Below, one piece after another: positions 8,328-15,548 of a DNA stretch of 16,386 nucleotides (its first letter is position 1; every line of letters begins with the position of its first letter). Under the pieces are notes generated by a model. That model was not told the origin of the DNA. It was given only the letters and a program-made list of their open reading frames with translations, and searched no databases. The DNA lies in NCBI GenBank assembly GCA_004294465.1, contig REAV01000083.1:1-16386 (forward strand), written 5' to 3'. This DNA comes from Sphingobacteriia bacterium. Lineage in GTDB: Bacteria > Bacteroidota > Bacteroidia > Chitinophagales > Chitinophagaceae. Both the position numbers and the translations under genes were made by a program.

Positions 8328-8370
8328 ACTTAAGTAGAAAACAAAGAACTATTCGAAATAATATTATTAT

Positions 8371-8386
8371 ACAAACAACTGTTTGT
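8371..8386. promoter_or_regulatory. 16-bp palindrome after leuB, possible ilv operator
   Basis: ACAAACAACTGTTTGT consists of perfect 7-base arms around a 2-base centre. It starts at the base right after the leuB stop codon. No T-tract follows on the minus strand, so a terminator is unlikely. It lies 44 bases upstream of the first leader ATG, where an ilv promoter would be expected, so a protein-binding site is possible. No clear Bacteroidota -7 box (TAnnTTTG) was found; TTCTTTG at 8348-8342 is the nearest partial match. Confidence 0.35.
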
Positions 8387-9499
8387 TTATATAATGGTTG
8401 AAGCATTTAGTGTAGCATTGCTACTCAACTCTTTTTTATTGTTTCTTTTTATATAGTCTGCTATTAAATCTCCAATAGCTGCTGTTCCATAGTTGTTGAT
8501 AGGATCAATGTCTTTTGAAACAAAACTGTGTGTTAATGTCCAGTTGACTGCTTCTCGAACCAAATTAGCTTCTGTATATAAGTTGAAATGGTCTAACATC
8601 AACGCAGCAGACAAAACGGATCCCAAAGGATTAGCTATATCTTTTCCGGTTGCCTGAGGATAGGAACCATGTATCGGTTCAAACAAAGCCGATCCATTTC
8701 CGATTGATGCAGATGGCAGTAAGCCCAATGAACCACTCAATACACTTGCTTCATCGCTGATAATATCTCCAAACATATTCTCAGTAAGTACCACATCAAA
8801 CTGAGCAGGGTTGATGATTATTTGCATTGCCGCATTATCAACAAACATATAATCTACAGAAACATCGGGGTATTGACTTGCCAATGACTGTACTACTTTT
8901 CGCCATAATCGCGAAGTTTCCAACACATTCGCTTTGTCAATCAGGGTTAATTTTTTTCTTCTTGTTTGAGCAGATTTAAATGCCAGGTGAGCAACTCTTT
9001 CAATTTCATAAGAATGATAAGCGCACTCATCAGTTGCAAAAGTTTGATCTTCGTTTAAAGATCGCTTTCCAAAATAAATGCCCCCTGTAAGTTCTCTAAA
9101 AATAATAAAGTCAACACCTTGTAGTTGCTTTGTTTTTAATGGAGATAAATGAGCCAAAGAAGCATAAGTATTGATGGGTCTGATATTTGCAAACAACTCC
9201 AACTCCTTGCGTAATTTCAACAAGCCTTGTTCAGGGCGAACTTTTGCTGAAGGATCATTGTCATATTTAGGATGGCCTATCGCTCCAAATAAGATAGCAT
9301 CGCTTTGCTTGCAAATAGCTACAGTCTCATCTGGCAGCGGATTTCCTGTTTTATCAATTGCATCTGCTCCCATTAAAGCATGAGCAAATCTAAACTGATG
9401 GTCAAACTCCAATGCAATGGTATTGAGTACTTTTATAGATTGCGCCGTTACTTCAGGGCCAATACCGTCTCCGTTGACTACTGCTATCTTCTTATCCAT
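8387..9499 (-). CDS. leuB: 3-isopropylmalate dehydrogenase
   Basis: NAD+-dependent oxidation and decarboxylation of (2R,3S)-3-isopropylmalate to 4-methyl-2-oxopentanoate. Family motifs are present: VVNGDGIGPEVTAQS near the N-terminus, ELTGGIYFGKR, DNAAMQIIINPAQFDVVLTENMFGDIISDE with the metal-binding aspartates, and FEPIHGSYPQATGKDIANPLG for NAD binding (GSYPQATGKDIAN type, not NADP). The start chosen is the ATG at 9497-9499 (MDKKIAVVNGDG), one base after the leuD stop (TAATATG), giving 370 residues. A longer in-frame start at 9529 would add [10 protein letters not shown] and overlap leuD by 29 bases; that extension has no family counterpart. The C-terminal tail NNKKELSSNATLNASTII is longer than usual and Ser/Asn rich. 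Confidence 0.95.
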   Translation of the reverse strand: MDKKIAVVNGDGIGPEVTAQSIKVLNTIALEFDHQFRFAHALMGADAIDKTGNPLPDETVAICKQSDAILFGAIGHPKYDNDPSAKVRPEQGLLKLRKELELFANIRPINTYASLAHLSPLKTKQLQGVDFIIFRELTGGIYFGKRSLNEDQTFATDECAYHSYEIERVAHLAFKSAQTRRKKLTLIDKANVLETSRLWRKVVQSLASQYPDVSVDYMFVDNAAMQIIINPAQFDVVLTENMFGDIISDEASVLSGSLGLLPSASIGNGSALFEPIHGSYPQATGKDIANPLGSVLSAALMLDHFNLYTEANLVREAVNWTLTHSFVSKDIDPINNYGTAAIGDLIADYIKRNNKKELSSNATLNASTII

Positions 9500-9500
9500 A

Positions 9501-10088
9501 TTATTCTTTGGTACTTTTTTCGAATTCACTGATGAGTTCCTTTTTGCTTAACAAAAAATCGATATCGTCATACCCATTTAATAAACAGGTTTTTTTATAT
9601 GGATTGATCTCAAAATGAGATGAAGCTCCAGTGGTATCAATGGTAATTGTTTGAGCTTCTACATTAATTGTAAGAGTTGATTCATTTCCTTGTTGAAATA
9701 TTTCCTGCAGAAAATTGTCTGAAACAGTTACTGGCAAAACACCGTTATTCAATGCATTGTTTTTAAAAATGTCGGCAAAGAAGCTTGAAACCACTGCATT
9801 AAATCCATAATCTAATAAAGACCAGGCAGCATGTTCTCTGGAAGACCCACAACCAAAGTTTTTTCCTGCAACTAATATTTCTCCTGTATACTGAGGTTGA
9901 TTCAATGCAAAATCTTTTTTCGGCATTGATTCATCATTATTAATATAACGCCAATCACGAAACAAGTTTTTTCCAAATCCTTCTCTGGTGGTTGCTTTTA
10001 AAAAGCGTGCAGGAATGATCTGATCGGTATCAATATTTTCCATTGGCAATGGAACAAAACGACTATGTATTTTTTGTAAAGCTTTCAT
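9501..10088 (-). CDS. leuD: 3-isopropylmalate dehydratase small subunit
   Basis: Small subunit of isopropylmalate isomerase, which with LeuC converts 2- to 3-isopropylmalate. It has the swivel-domain signatures [20 protein letters not shown] near the N-terminus and [21 protein letters not shown], the substrate-contact loop of the family, then [20 protein letters not shown]. The length of 195 residues fits the LeuCD-type bacterial enzyme. It starts 9 bases after leuC and ends one base before the leuB start, so leuC-D-B are very likely translated from one message. Confidence 0.96.
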   Translation of the reverse strand: MKALQKIHSRFVPLPMENIDTDQIIPARFLKATTREGFGKNLFRDWRYINNDESMPKKDFALNQPQYTGEILVAGKNFGCGSSREHAAWSLLDYGFNAVVSSFFADIFKNNALNNGVLPVTVSDNFLQEIFQQGNESTLTINVEAQTITIDTTGASSHFEINPYKKTCLLNGYDDIDFLLSKKELISEFEKSTKE

Positions 10089-10097
10089 TTTTATTAA

Positions 10098-11498
10098 TTA
10101 TATCAACGCTCTAATATCTGTTACTACACCTGTAATTGCTGCTGCTGCAGCAGTTAATGGGCTTGCCAATAATGTTCTAGCTCCAGCACCTTGACGTCCT
10201 TCAAAATTTCTATTGGATGTACTAATACAATATTCTCCAGCAGGAATTTTGTCTTCATTCATTCCTAAACAAGCACTACAACCCGCTTGCCTTACCTGAA
10301 AACCAGCTTCCGCAAAAATTTGATCAAGTCCTTCGGCATGTACTTGTTTTGCTACTTGTTGAGAGCCTGGCACTATCATTACATGCACCGAACTATTTTT
10401 CTTTTTACCTTTTACCAAAGCAGCCACTTCTCTTAAATCTTCAATTCTGGAATTGGTACAACTCCCAATAAAAATATGTTGCACAGGCATCCCTAATAAA
10501 GATGCTCCTGATTCAAGCCCCATGTATTGCAATGCTTTGATAATATTATTTCGCTCGCCTTCATCAGCAATATTATCCGTTATAGGAATATTTCCATTGA
10601 TGGCAATGCCTAATCCTGGATTGGTTCCATAAGTAATCATCGGTTGAATATCTGCTGCGTTGATATTGATTTCACTATCAAAAATGGCATCCGAATCAGA
10701 ATACAATTGACTCCATTCATTGATGGAATCGTTCCATGCGGTTCCTTTTGGAGCGAAGGCTCTACCTTTTATGTATTCAAAACAAGTTTCATCTGGAGCA
10801 ATCATTCCACCTCTTGCACCCATTTCTATACTCATATTACAAATGGTCATTCTTGCTTCCATAGAAAGAGATCGGATGGTAGTTCCTGCATATTCAACAA
10901 AATAACCTGTTGCCCCACTCGATGAAATTTTTGCAATGATGTAGAGTATGATATCTTTAGAAACAACTCCTTTTTGTAAAGCGCCTTCGATATTGATGCG
11001 CATTGTTTTAGGTTTTGTTTGTAATACACATTGAGAAGCAAAAACCATTTCAACTTCACTGGTACCAATTCCAAACGCAATTGTACCAAATGCGCCATGG
11101 GTGGAAGTATGACTGTCTCCACATACAATGGTCATACCTGGCTGAGTTATGCCTAATTCAGGACCAATCACATGCACAATACCTTGGTATGGATGACCTA
11201 AGCCATATAATTCAACTCCATGCTTCTCACAATTTTCAATCAATTGCTCTACCTGCATTCGAGATAACTCATCTTTAATGGGCAAATGCTGATTTAAAGT
11301 AGGAACATTATGATCAGCTGTTGCAATGGTTTGCTTTGGCCTGAAAAGTGAAACACCTCTTTGTTCAATTCCTTTAAATGCTTGCGGACTTGTTACTTCA
11401 TGAATAAAATGTCGATCGATGTACAAAACAGAAGGACCATTGTTAATAGTTTCTACAACATGTTTGTCCCAGATTTTATCGAAAAGTGTTTTTCCCAT
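10098..11498 (-). CDS. leuC: 3-isopropylmalate dehydratase large subunit
   Basis: Large, [4Fe-4S]-bearing subunit of isopropylmalate isomerase of the aconitase family. The start [15 protein letters not shown] is the family start. [25 protein letters not shown] is visible in the first domain. The cluster cysteines are in [11 protein letters not shown] (about residue 347) and [10 protein letters not shown] (about residues 407 and 410). The C-terminus [19 protein letters not shown] is typical. At 466 residues it is complete and matches the E. coli LeuC length. The gap from leuA is 15 bases. Confidence 0.97.
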   Translation of the reverse strand: MGKTLFDKIWDKHVVETINNGPSVLYIDRHFIHEVTSPQAFKGIEQRGVSLFRPKQTIATADHNVPTLNQHLPIKDELSRMQVEQLIENCEKHGVELYGLGHPYQGIVHVIGPELGITQPGMTIVCGDSHTSTHGAFGTIAFGIGTSEVEMVFASQCVLQTKPKTMRINIEGALQKGVVSKDIILYIIAKISSSGATGYFVEYAGTTIRSLSMEARMTICNMSIEMGARGGMIAPDETCFEYIKGRAFAPKGTAWNDSINEWSQLYSDSDAIFDSEININAADIQPMITYGTNPGLGIAINGNIPITDNIADEGERNNIIKALQYMGLESGASLLGMPVQHIFIGSCTNSRIEDLREVAALVKGKKKNSSVHVMIVPGSQQVAKQVHAEGLDQIFAEAGFQVRQAGCSACLGMNEDKIPAGEYCISTSNRNFEGRQGAGARTLLASPLTAAAAAITGVVTDIRALI

Positions 11499-11513
11499 TG
11501 ATTCTTAGATTGA

Positions 11514-12680
11514 TTATGCAATTGCATTTTCTGGAACATGGGCTTCTGCCATTGCTCTCAGATCGCTTTCTACTACTTCTTTTTTACTATCTGCAATTTT
11601 TACAAATGCCTGATACAAATGATCGATATCATTTCTATTAAATTCATACCCCAATTTTTGAAAACGATATGCAAGTGCACTTCTCCCACTTCTTGCAGTC
11701 AATACAATTTTACTTCCTTCAGCACCTACCTGTTCAGGATTAATGATTTCGTATGTCTGAGCGTCTTTTAAAAATCCATCTTGGTGAATTCCGGAAGAAT
11801 GTGAAAATGCATTTGCGCCAACAATTGCTTTATTGGGTTGAACAGGCATACGCATGATATCTGATACTTCTCTGCTCAAAGGATTGAGCATTTGTGTTTT
11901 AATATTGGTATAAAGCCCTAAGTGTTTGTGTTGTTGAATGATCATTACCACTTCTTCTAAAGAAGTATTTCCTGCACGCTCTCCTAATCCGTTAATGGTA
12001 CATTCTATTTGTCTAGCGCCGTTAATAACACCACTAATGGAGTTGGCTGTTGCTAATCCTAAGTCGTTATGACAATGACATGAAAGAATGGCTTTATCCA
12101 TATTAGGTACATGGTTCATTAAATAAGCGATTTTTTCGCCATACTGATAAGGCAGGCAATAACCAGTGGTATCTGGTATATTTACTACCGAAGCTCCTGC
12201 AGCAATAACTGCTTCAACTATTCTTGCTAAGTATTCGTTATCGGTTCTACCAGCATCTTCTGCAAAAAATTCCACATCATCGGTAAAATTTCTTGCCCAT
12301 TTAACTGCTTGAATAGCTCTTTCTAAAATTGCTTCTTGAGTGGTATTGAATTTTGCTTTGATATGAAAATCAGAAGTGCCAATACCAGTGTGAATGCGTG
12401 GACGAACTGCATATTTTAATGCTTGTGCTGCAACTTCTATATCTTTTTGTACCGCTCTGGTTAATCCACAAACAGTTGCTTTTTTGATTACCCTTGATAT
12501 GGCTTGAACCGATTCAAAATCGCCAGGACTAGAAATAGGAAATCCTGCCTCAATAATATCAACTCCTAATTCTTCTAATTGAAGGGCTAAAGCTAATTTT
12601 TCTTTTGTGTTGAGTTTACAGCCTGGCACTTGTTCCCCATCACGAAGTGTGGTATCGAAAATCTGAATTTGTTGATCCAT
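11514..12680 (-). CDS. leuA: 2-isopropylmalate synthase, short form without regulatory domain
   Basis: Condenses acetyl-CoA with 3-methyl-2-oxobutanoate, the first committed step to leucine. The HMGL-like TIM-barrel motifs are clear: [17 protein letters not shown] (R13 and D14 in the active site), the metal-binding [13 protein letters not shown], and [15 protein letters not shown] linker subdomain with [11 protein letters not shown] follows. The protein ends at residue 388, about where the C-terminal leucine-binding LeuA dimer domain begins in the roughly 510-residue enzymes, so feedback control by leucine through that domain is absent. Such short LeuA proteins are, to my knowledge, common in Bacteroidota. 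Homocitrate or citramalate synthase are alternatives within the superfamily, but the leuCDB neighbours favour LeuA. It is the first gene of the leu unit, 25 bases after a hairpin with T-tract. Confidence 0.94.
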   Translation of the reverse strand: MDQQIQIFDTTLRDGEQVPGCKLNTKEKLALALQLEELGVDIIEAGFPISSPGDFESVQAISRVIKKATVCGLTRAVQKDIEVAAQALKYAVRPRIHTGIGTSDFHIKAKFNTTQEAILERAIQAVKWARNFTDDVEFFAEDAGRTDNEYLARIVEAVIAAGASVVNIPDTTGYCLPYQYGEKIAYLMNHVPNMDKAILSCHCHNDLGLATANSISGVINGARQIECTINGLGERAGNTSLEEVVMIIQQHKHLGLYTNIKTQMLNPLSREVSDIMRMPVQPNKAIVGANAFSHSSGIHQDGFLKDAQTYEIINPEQVGAEGSKIVLTARSGRSALAYRFQKLGYEFNRNDIDHLYQAFVKIADSKKEVVESDLRAMAEAHVPENAIA

Positions 12681-12704
12681 AACCCTAATTTGAATGATAT
12701 TGAT

Positions 12705-12765
12705 AAAAAGACAGGCTCGTGTAGGTTGTTATTGATTGCCTTAAATAACAACTGTACGGCCTGTC
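12705..12765 (-). terminator. Terminator-like hairpin in the leuA leader (candidate attenuator)
   Basis: Minus-strand GACAGGC (12765-12759) pairs with GCCTGTC (12716-12710). Stacked inside are CGT/ACG with one bulged A and, past a small internal loop, GTTGTTATT (12752-12744) with AATAACAAC (12733-12725). The loop is 10 bases. Nineteen pairs in all are followed directly by TTTTT (12709-12705). A T-tract follows only on the minus strand. No minus-strand gene lies upstream that would need ending, because the neighbour is divergent, so the hairpin most plausibly controls leuA read-through. No leucine-rich leader ORF was found. If the leuA transcript starts downstream of it, the hairpin would have no role in leuA. 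Confidence 0.65.
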
Positions 12766-12767
12766 AT
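12741..12767 (-). CDS. Possible 8-codon leader ORF in the leuA attenuator
   Basis: ATG-ACA-GGC-CGT-ACA-GTT-GTT-ATT-TAA encodes MTGRTVVI. The ORF fills the 5' arm of the leuA leader hairpin almost exactly and stops in its loop. A ribosome slowed on the Val-Val-Ile codons would physically block the hairpin. It is the only ATG-started minus-strand ORF I find between 12900 and leuA. It is so short that chance is a real alternative. Confidence 0.3.
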   Translation of the reverse strand: MTGRTVVI

Positions 12768-12768
12768 A

Positions 12769-12818
12769 TTCGAATGTAGAATGTATTATCTTCGAAATTG
12801 GATCAATATTGATTCGAA
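12769..12818. promoter_or_regulatory. Three TTCGAA palindromes at 22-bp spacing
   Basis: TTCGAA occurs at 12769-12774, 12791-12796 and 12813-12818, exactly 22 bp apart, about two helical turns. A 12-bp perfect palindrome ATCAATATTGAT (12802-12813) overlaps the third. All lie in the region between divergent leuA and the plus-strand gene, just upstream of the leuA hairpin. Another TTCGAA is in the ilv leader (8352-8357) near the expected promoter. They may be a regulator-binding array; the regulator is unknown. The rest of 12681-12891 shows no clear promoter consensus. Confidence 0.35.
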
Positions 12819-12891
12819 AATACACTGGTTAAGGAACAACAATTCGGCTAAAACCCTTACCAGTATTGATTTTTTGAACAAACAAATTACG

Positions 12892-14448
12892 ATGCCCAAC
12901 CGCAGCGCAGATGCCCTTTTTCAATTGGTTCATTCACTAGAAAGGGCAGAAAAACGCAATTTTAAGCTATATATGACCAGAAATTCGGCTTCTGGCAACC
13001 TTAAAGTAATTCAGCTATTTGATGCGCTCGATAAAATGAAGGACTATGACGAGTCGGTATTATTGGCTAAAAACCCAACTATTCAAAAACAACAGTTATC
13101 TAATTTAAAGGGCCATCTATATCAAGAGATCTTAGCTAGTTTAAGATTATTAAAACAAGAAAGCAATATTGATCTTCAATTGCACGAGCAATTGGACTTT
13201 GCCAGAATTTTATACAACAAAGGTTTGTACTTGCAGAGTTTGAAAATATTAGACCGGGTTAAAGACTTAGCAAAAGCAAATAACCAGGTTACATATATAC
13301 AGCAGGTTTTGTTTTTAGAGAAAAAGATCGAAAGCTTACATATTACCAGGAGTATGCAAGACAGAGCAGATGTATTGTGTAATGAAGTAGATGAAACCAA
13401 TGCCCGTTTAGAAATCATCAGTAAGCTATCCAATATTGCCCTCTTACTATACGCATGGTACATCAAACATGGAATCGCCAGAAACGAAGAAGATAAAAAA
13501 GGCTTAGATGCCTATTTTAAAGACCCTGTTTTTAATGAATCGCAATTGTATAAAGGTTTCTACGAAAGACTATACCTGAATCAATGTTATTGCTGGTATG
13601 CATTTATTAATCAAGAATTCTTATTGTATTATAGACATACGCAAAAATGGGTAGACCTTTTTCATTTGGAACCTAAAATGATTGAAGTGGAAACTGCGCA
13701 TTATATCAAAGGGATGCACAATTTATTATCCGCGCATTTTGATTTAAGGAATTATAGAAAGTTCAATGAAACCATTTTAATATTTGAGCAATTCATTAAT
13801 ACTCCTATTGTTCAGGAAAATCAGAATAACCTGATACAAACATTTACTTATTTGTATACTGCCAAATTGAATAAGCATTTCATGGAAGGCACATTTACAA
13901 AGGGTATACAGCTGGTCCCGGAGATTGAAGCTAAACTAAAAGAGTATGAATTATACTTAGATGGGCATCGAATTTTAGTATTCTATTATAAGATTGCATC
14001 ATTGTATTTTGGAAGTGGAGATAGTGAAAAAAGTATTGATTATTTAAATAAGATCATCAATTTAAAATTAGACCTCAGAACAGATCTACAATGTTATGCG
14101 CGTTTATTGCACCTGATTGCACATTATGAATTGGGAAATTATGAGTTATTACAATACTTATTAAAATCGGTCTACCGATTCATGGCCAAAATGCAAAATT
14201 TAAGCACAGCGGAAGAAGCCATATTTGGATTTTTGAGAAATGCCTTTAGCAGTTCGCCCAAAAAAGTAAAACCACTTTTTGAAAGTTTATTGATTGAATT
14301 AAAATTAATTTCCGATCAGCCTTTAGAAAACAGGGCATTTATGTATTTGGATATTATATCGTGGTTGGAAAGTAAGATTCAGCAAAAGCCTGTTCAAACA
14401 ATTATTCGACAAAAGTTTTTGGCTTCTAAAAAGAGAATGAACGACTAG
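12892..14448 (+). CDS. Uncharacterised helical-repeat (TPR-like) cytoplasmic protein
   Basis: I do not recognise a named family. The 518-residue product has no signal peptide or membrane segment. It is nearly all predicted helix, with repeating Leu/Tyr/Ala patterns such as LHEQLDFARILYNKGLYLQ and DSEKSIDYLNKIINLKL that look like tetratricopeptide-type helical pairs. The N-terminus has a compact conserved-looking block (SLERAEKRNFKLYM, then LFDALDKMKDYDES and QLSNLKGHLYQEIL). A scaffold or protein-interaction role is possible but unproven. The start chosen is the ATG at 12892 (MPNRSADALFQLVHSLERAEK). A longer in-frame start at 12781 adds 37 residues that look like non-coding DNA and would run over the TTCGAA array. 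It is divergent from leuA, and its stop codon shares CTAG with the convergent kinase gene. Confidence 0.85.
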   Translation: MPNRSADALFQLVHSLERAEKRNFKLYMTRNSASGNLKVIQLFDALDKMKDYDESVLLAKNPTIQKQQLSNLKGHLYQEILASLRLLKQESNIDLQLHEQLDFARILYNKGLYLQSLKILDRVKDLAKANNQVTYIQQVLFLEKKIESLHITRSMQDRADVLCNEVDETNARLEIISKLSNIALLLYAWYIKHGIARNEEDKKGLDAYFKDPVFNESQLYKGFYERLYLNQCYCWYAFINQEFLLYYRHTQKWVDLFHLEPKMIEVETAHYIKGMHNLLSAHFDLRNYRKFNETILIFEQFINTPIVQENQNNLIQTFTYLYTAKLNKHFMEGTFTKGIQLVPEIEAKLKEYELYLDGHRILVFYYKIASLYFGSGDSEKSIDYLNKIINLKLDLRTDLQCYARLLHLIAHYELGNYELLQYLLKSVYRFMAKMQNLSTAEEAIFGFLRNAFSSSPKKVKPLFESLLIELKLISDQPLENRAFMYLDIISWLESKIQQKPVQTIIRQKFLASKKRMND

Positions 14449-15548
14449 CTTAAAATGGCATCGTTCACCGGAAATTCGATAGAAATTTTACATCCCATAT
14501 TTGATGCAGCAACAATACTGATAGTTCCCCCAAATAATTCAACCCTGCTGGTGATATTATAAATACCAATTCCATTTTTTTGAGTACTCGTATCAAATCC
14601 AATACCATCATCACTCACAATGAGATAAATTATTTGTTCATTTCTGCCCAACTCGATAGTACAATGCTTTGCAGCTGCATGTTTCAACACATTGCTTACT
14701 TGTTCCTGAATAATTCTGAAAATGCTTAATTTAAAATCGTACCGTATATCATTTTCAAAAAAACTTTCGGAATTAAAATGAATTTGTACAGTATTCAGTG
14801 CAGCTACATCATCAATTATACTATCGATGGCTTTAACCAATCCAAAATCTTTGATTAAAGGAGTAACTAAATTTTTGGTAAGCTTTCTGATCTCTTCAAT
14901 GGCATTGAAAATAAAATTAGCAGACTGTTTTAAAATATCAGAGCCACCTTCTTGTTTTTTTTCTGCTGAAGCAATATACATCATCGCAACAGTGAGTTGT
15001 TGATTTACATTATCGTGCAATTCTCTGCTCAAATCATGCCTTTCCTTTTCCTGGGCAATAATTACTGCTTCTGCAATTTCTTTTTGTTTTAAGTTTCTTT
15101 CCTCTTCCAGTTTTTGCTCCATCGCCATCCTCGTGCTCAAGGTATTTTCTAAATTCCTTTTTCTTTCAATGCTATATTGAATTGATTTTGCCAATAATTT
15201 TTCTTCGAATTCTCCTTTTACCAAATAGTCTTGCGCTCCTTTAGACATGGTTTCCAATGCCATTTCCATATCTGCTAAACCAGTCAAAACAATTATTGGT
15301 ATATCAGATGCAATTTGATTGATATGCTCAAAGGAATCAATACCAGCACTATCCGTAAGAGAGAGATCCAATAAAATTAATTGGGGCTTATTGCTTTCTA
15401 ATAATAAAACAGCTTCACCAAAACTATTGGCGCGATATATTTTTTCGATGTTTAACCTTGTTTTCCACAACAGACCTTCCAGTACAAACAAATCAGCCGG
15501 ATTGTCTTCTACTACTAAAATGGTTAAAAGTTGTGGGACATCAGGCAT
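14445..15548 (-). CDS. Soluble hybrid: receiver domain plus NarL-type histidine kinase
   Basis: Residues 1-120 are a response-regulator receiver: acidic pair E14-D15 (VVEDNPAD), phospho-acceptor D61 (LLDLSL), T89 (VLTG) and K111 (YLVKG). A charged coiled-coil linker (about 128-165) follows. A HisKA_3 dimerisation domain comes next, with phospho-accepting H178 in RELHDNVNQQL, and a GHKL ATPase domain completes it (N-box QVSNVLKHAAA, then SDDGIGFD and GIGIYNI). There is no sensor or membrane segment and no DNA-binding domain, so the receiver probably tunes the kinase in the cytoplasm. The output regulator, expected to be of LuxR/NarL type, is not in the window. The start ATG overlaps the upstream synthetase stop by 8 bases (ATGCCTGA), indicating translational coupling. 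The length of 367 residues is consistent with these domains. Confidence 0.93.
   Translation of the reverse strand: MPDVPQLLTILVVEDNPADLFVLEGLLWKTRLNIEKIYRANSFGEAVLLLESNKPQLILLDLSLTDSAGIDSFEHINQIASDIPIIVLTGLADMEMALETMSKGAQDYLVKGEFEEKLLAKSIQYSIERKRNLENTLSTRMAMEQKLEEERNLKQKEIAEAVIIAQEKERHDLSRELHDNVNQQLTVAMMYIASAEKKQEGGSDILKQSANFIFNAIEEIRKLTKNLVTPLIKDFGLVKAIDSIIDDVAALNTVQIHFNSESFFENDIRYDFKLSIFRIIQEQVSNVLKHAAAKHCTIELGRNEQIIYLIVSDDGIGFDTSTQKNGIGIYNITSRVELFGGTISIVAASNMGCKISIEFPVNDAILS

Noticed and set aside
9500-9529. Longer leuB start giving [10 protein letters not shown] before the core
   Set aside because: It lies inside leuD, adds residues without family counterpart, and the ATG one base after the leuD stop fits the compact operon.
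10644-11278. Plus- and minus-strand ORFs overlapping leuC
   Set aside because: They are shadows of leuC in other frames, without recognisable domains.
12781-12891. 37-residue N-terminal extension of the plus-strand TPR-like gene
   Set aside because: The stretch holds palindromes and an AT-rich non-coding pattern; a conserved-looking protein start (MPNRSADALF) lies at 12892.
12681-12900. T-box riboswitch or classical leucine leader peptide before leuA
   Set aside because: No T-box consensus bulge and no run of leucine codons is present on the minus strand; only the mini-ORF MTGRTVVI exists.
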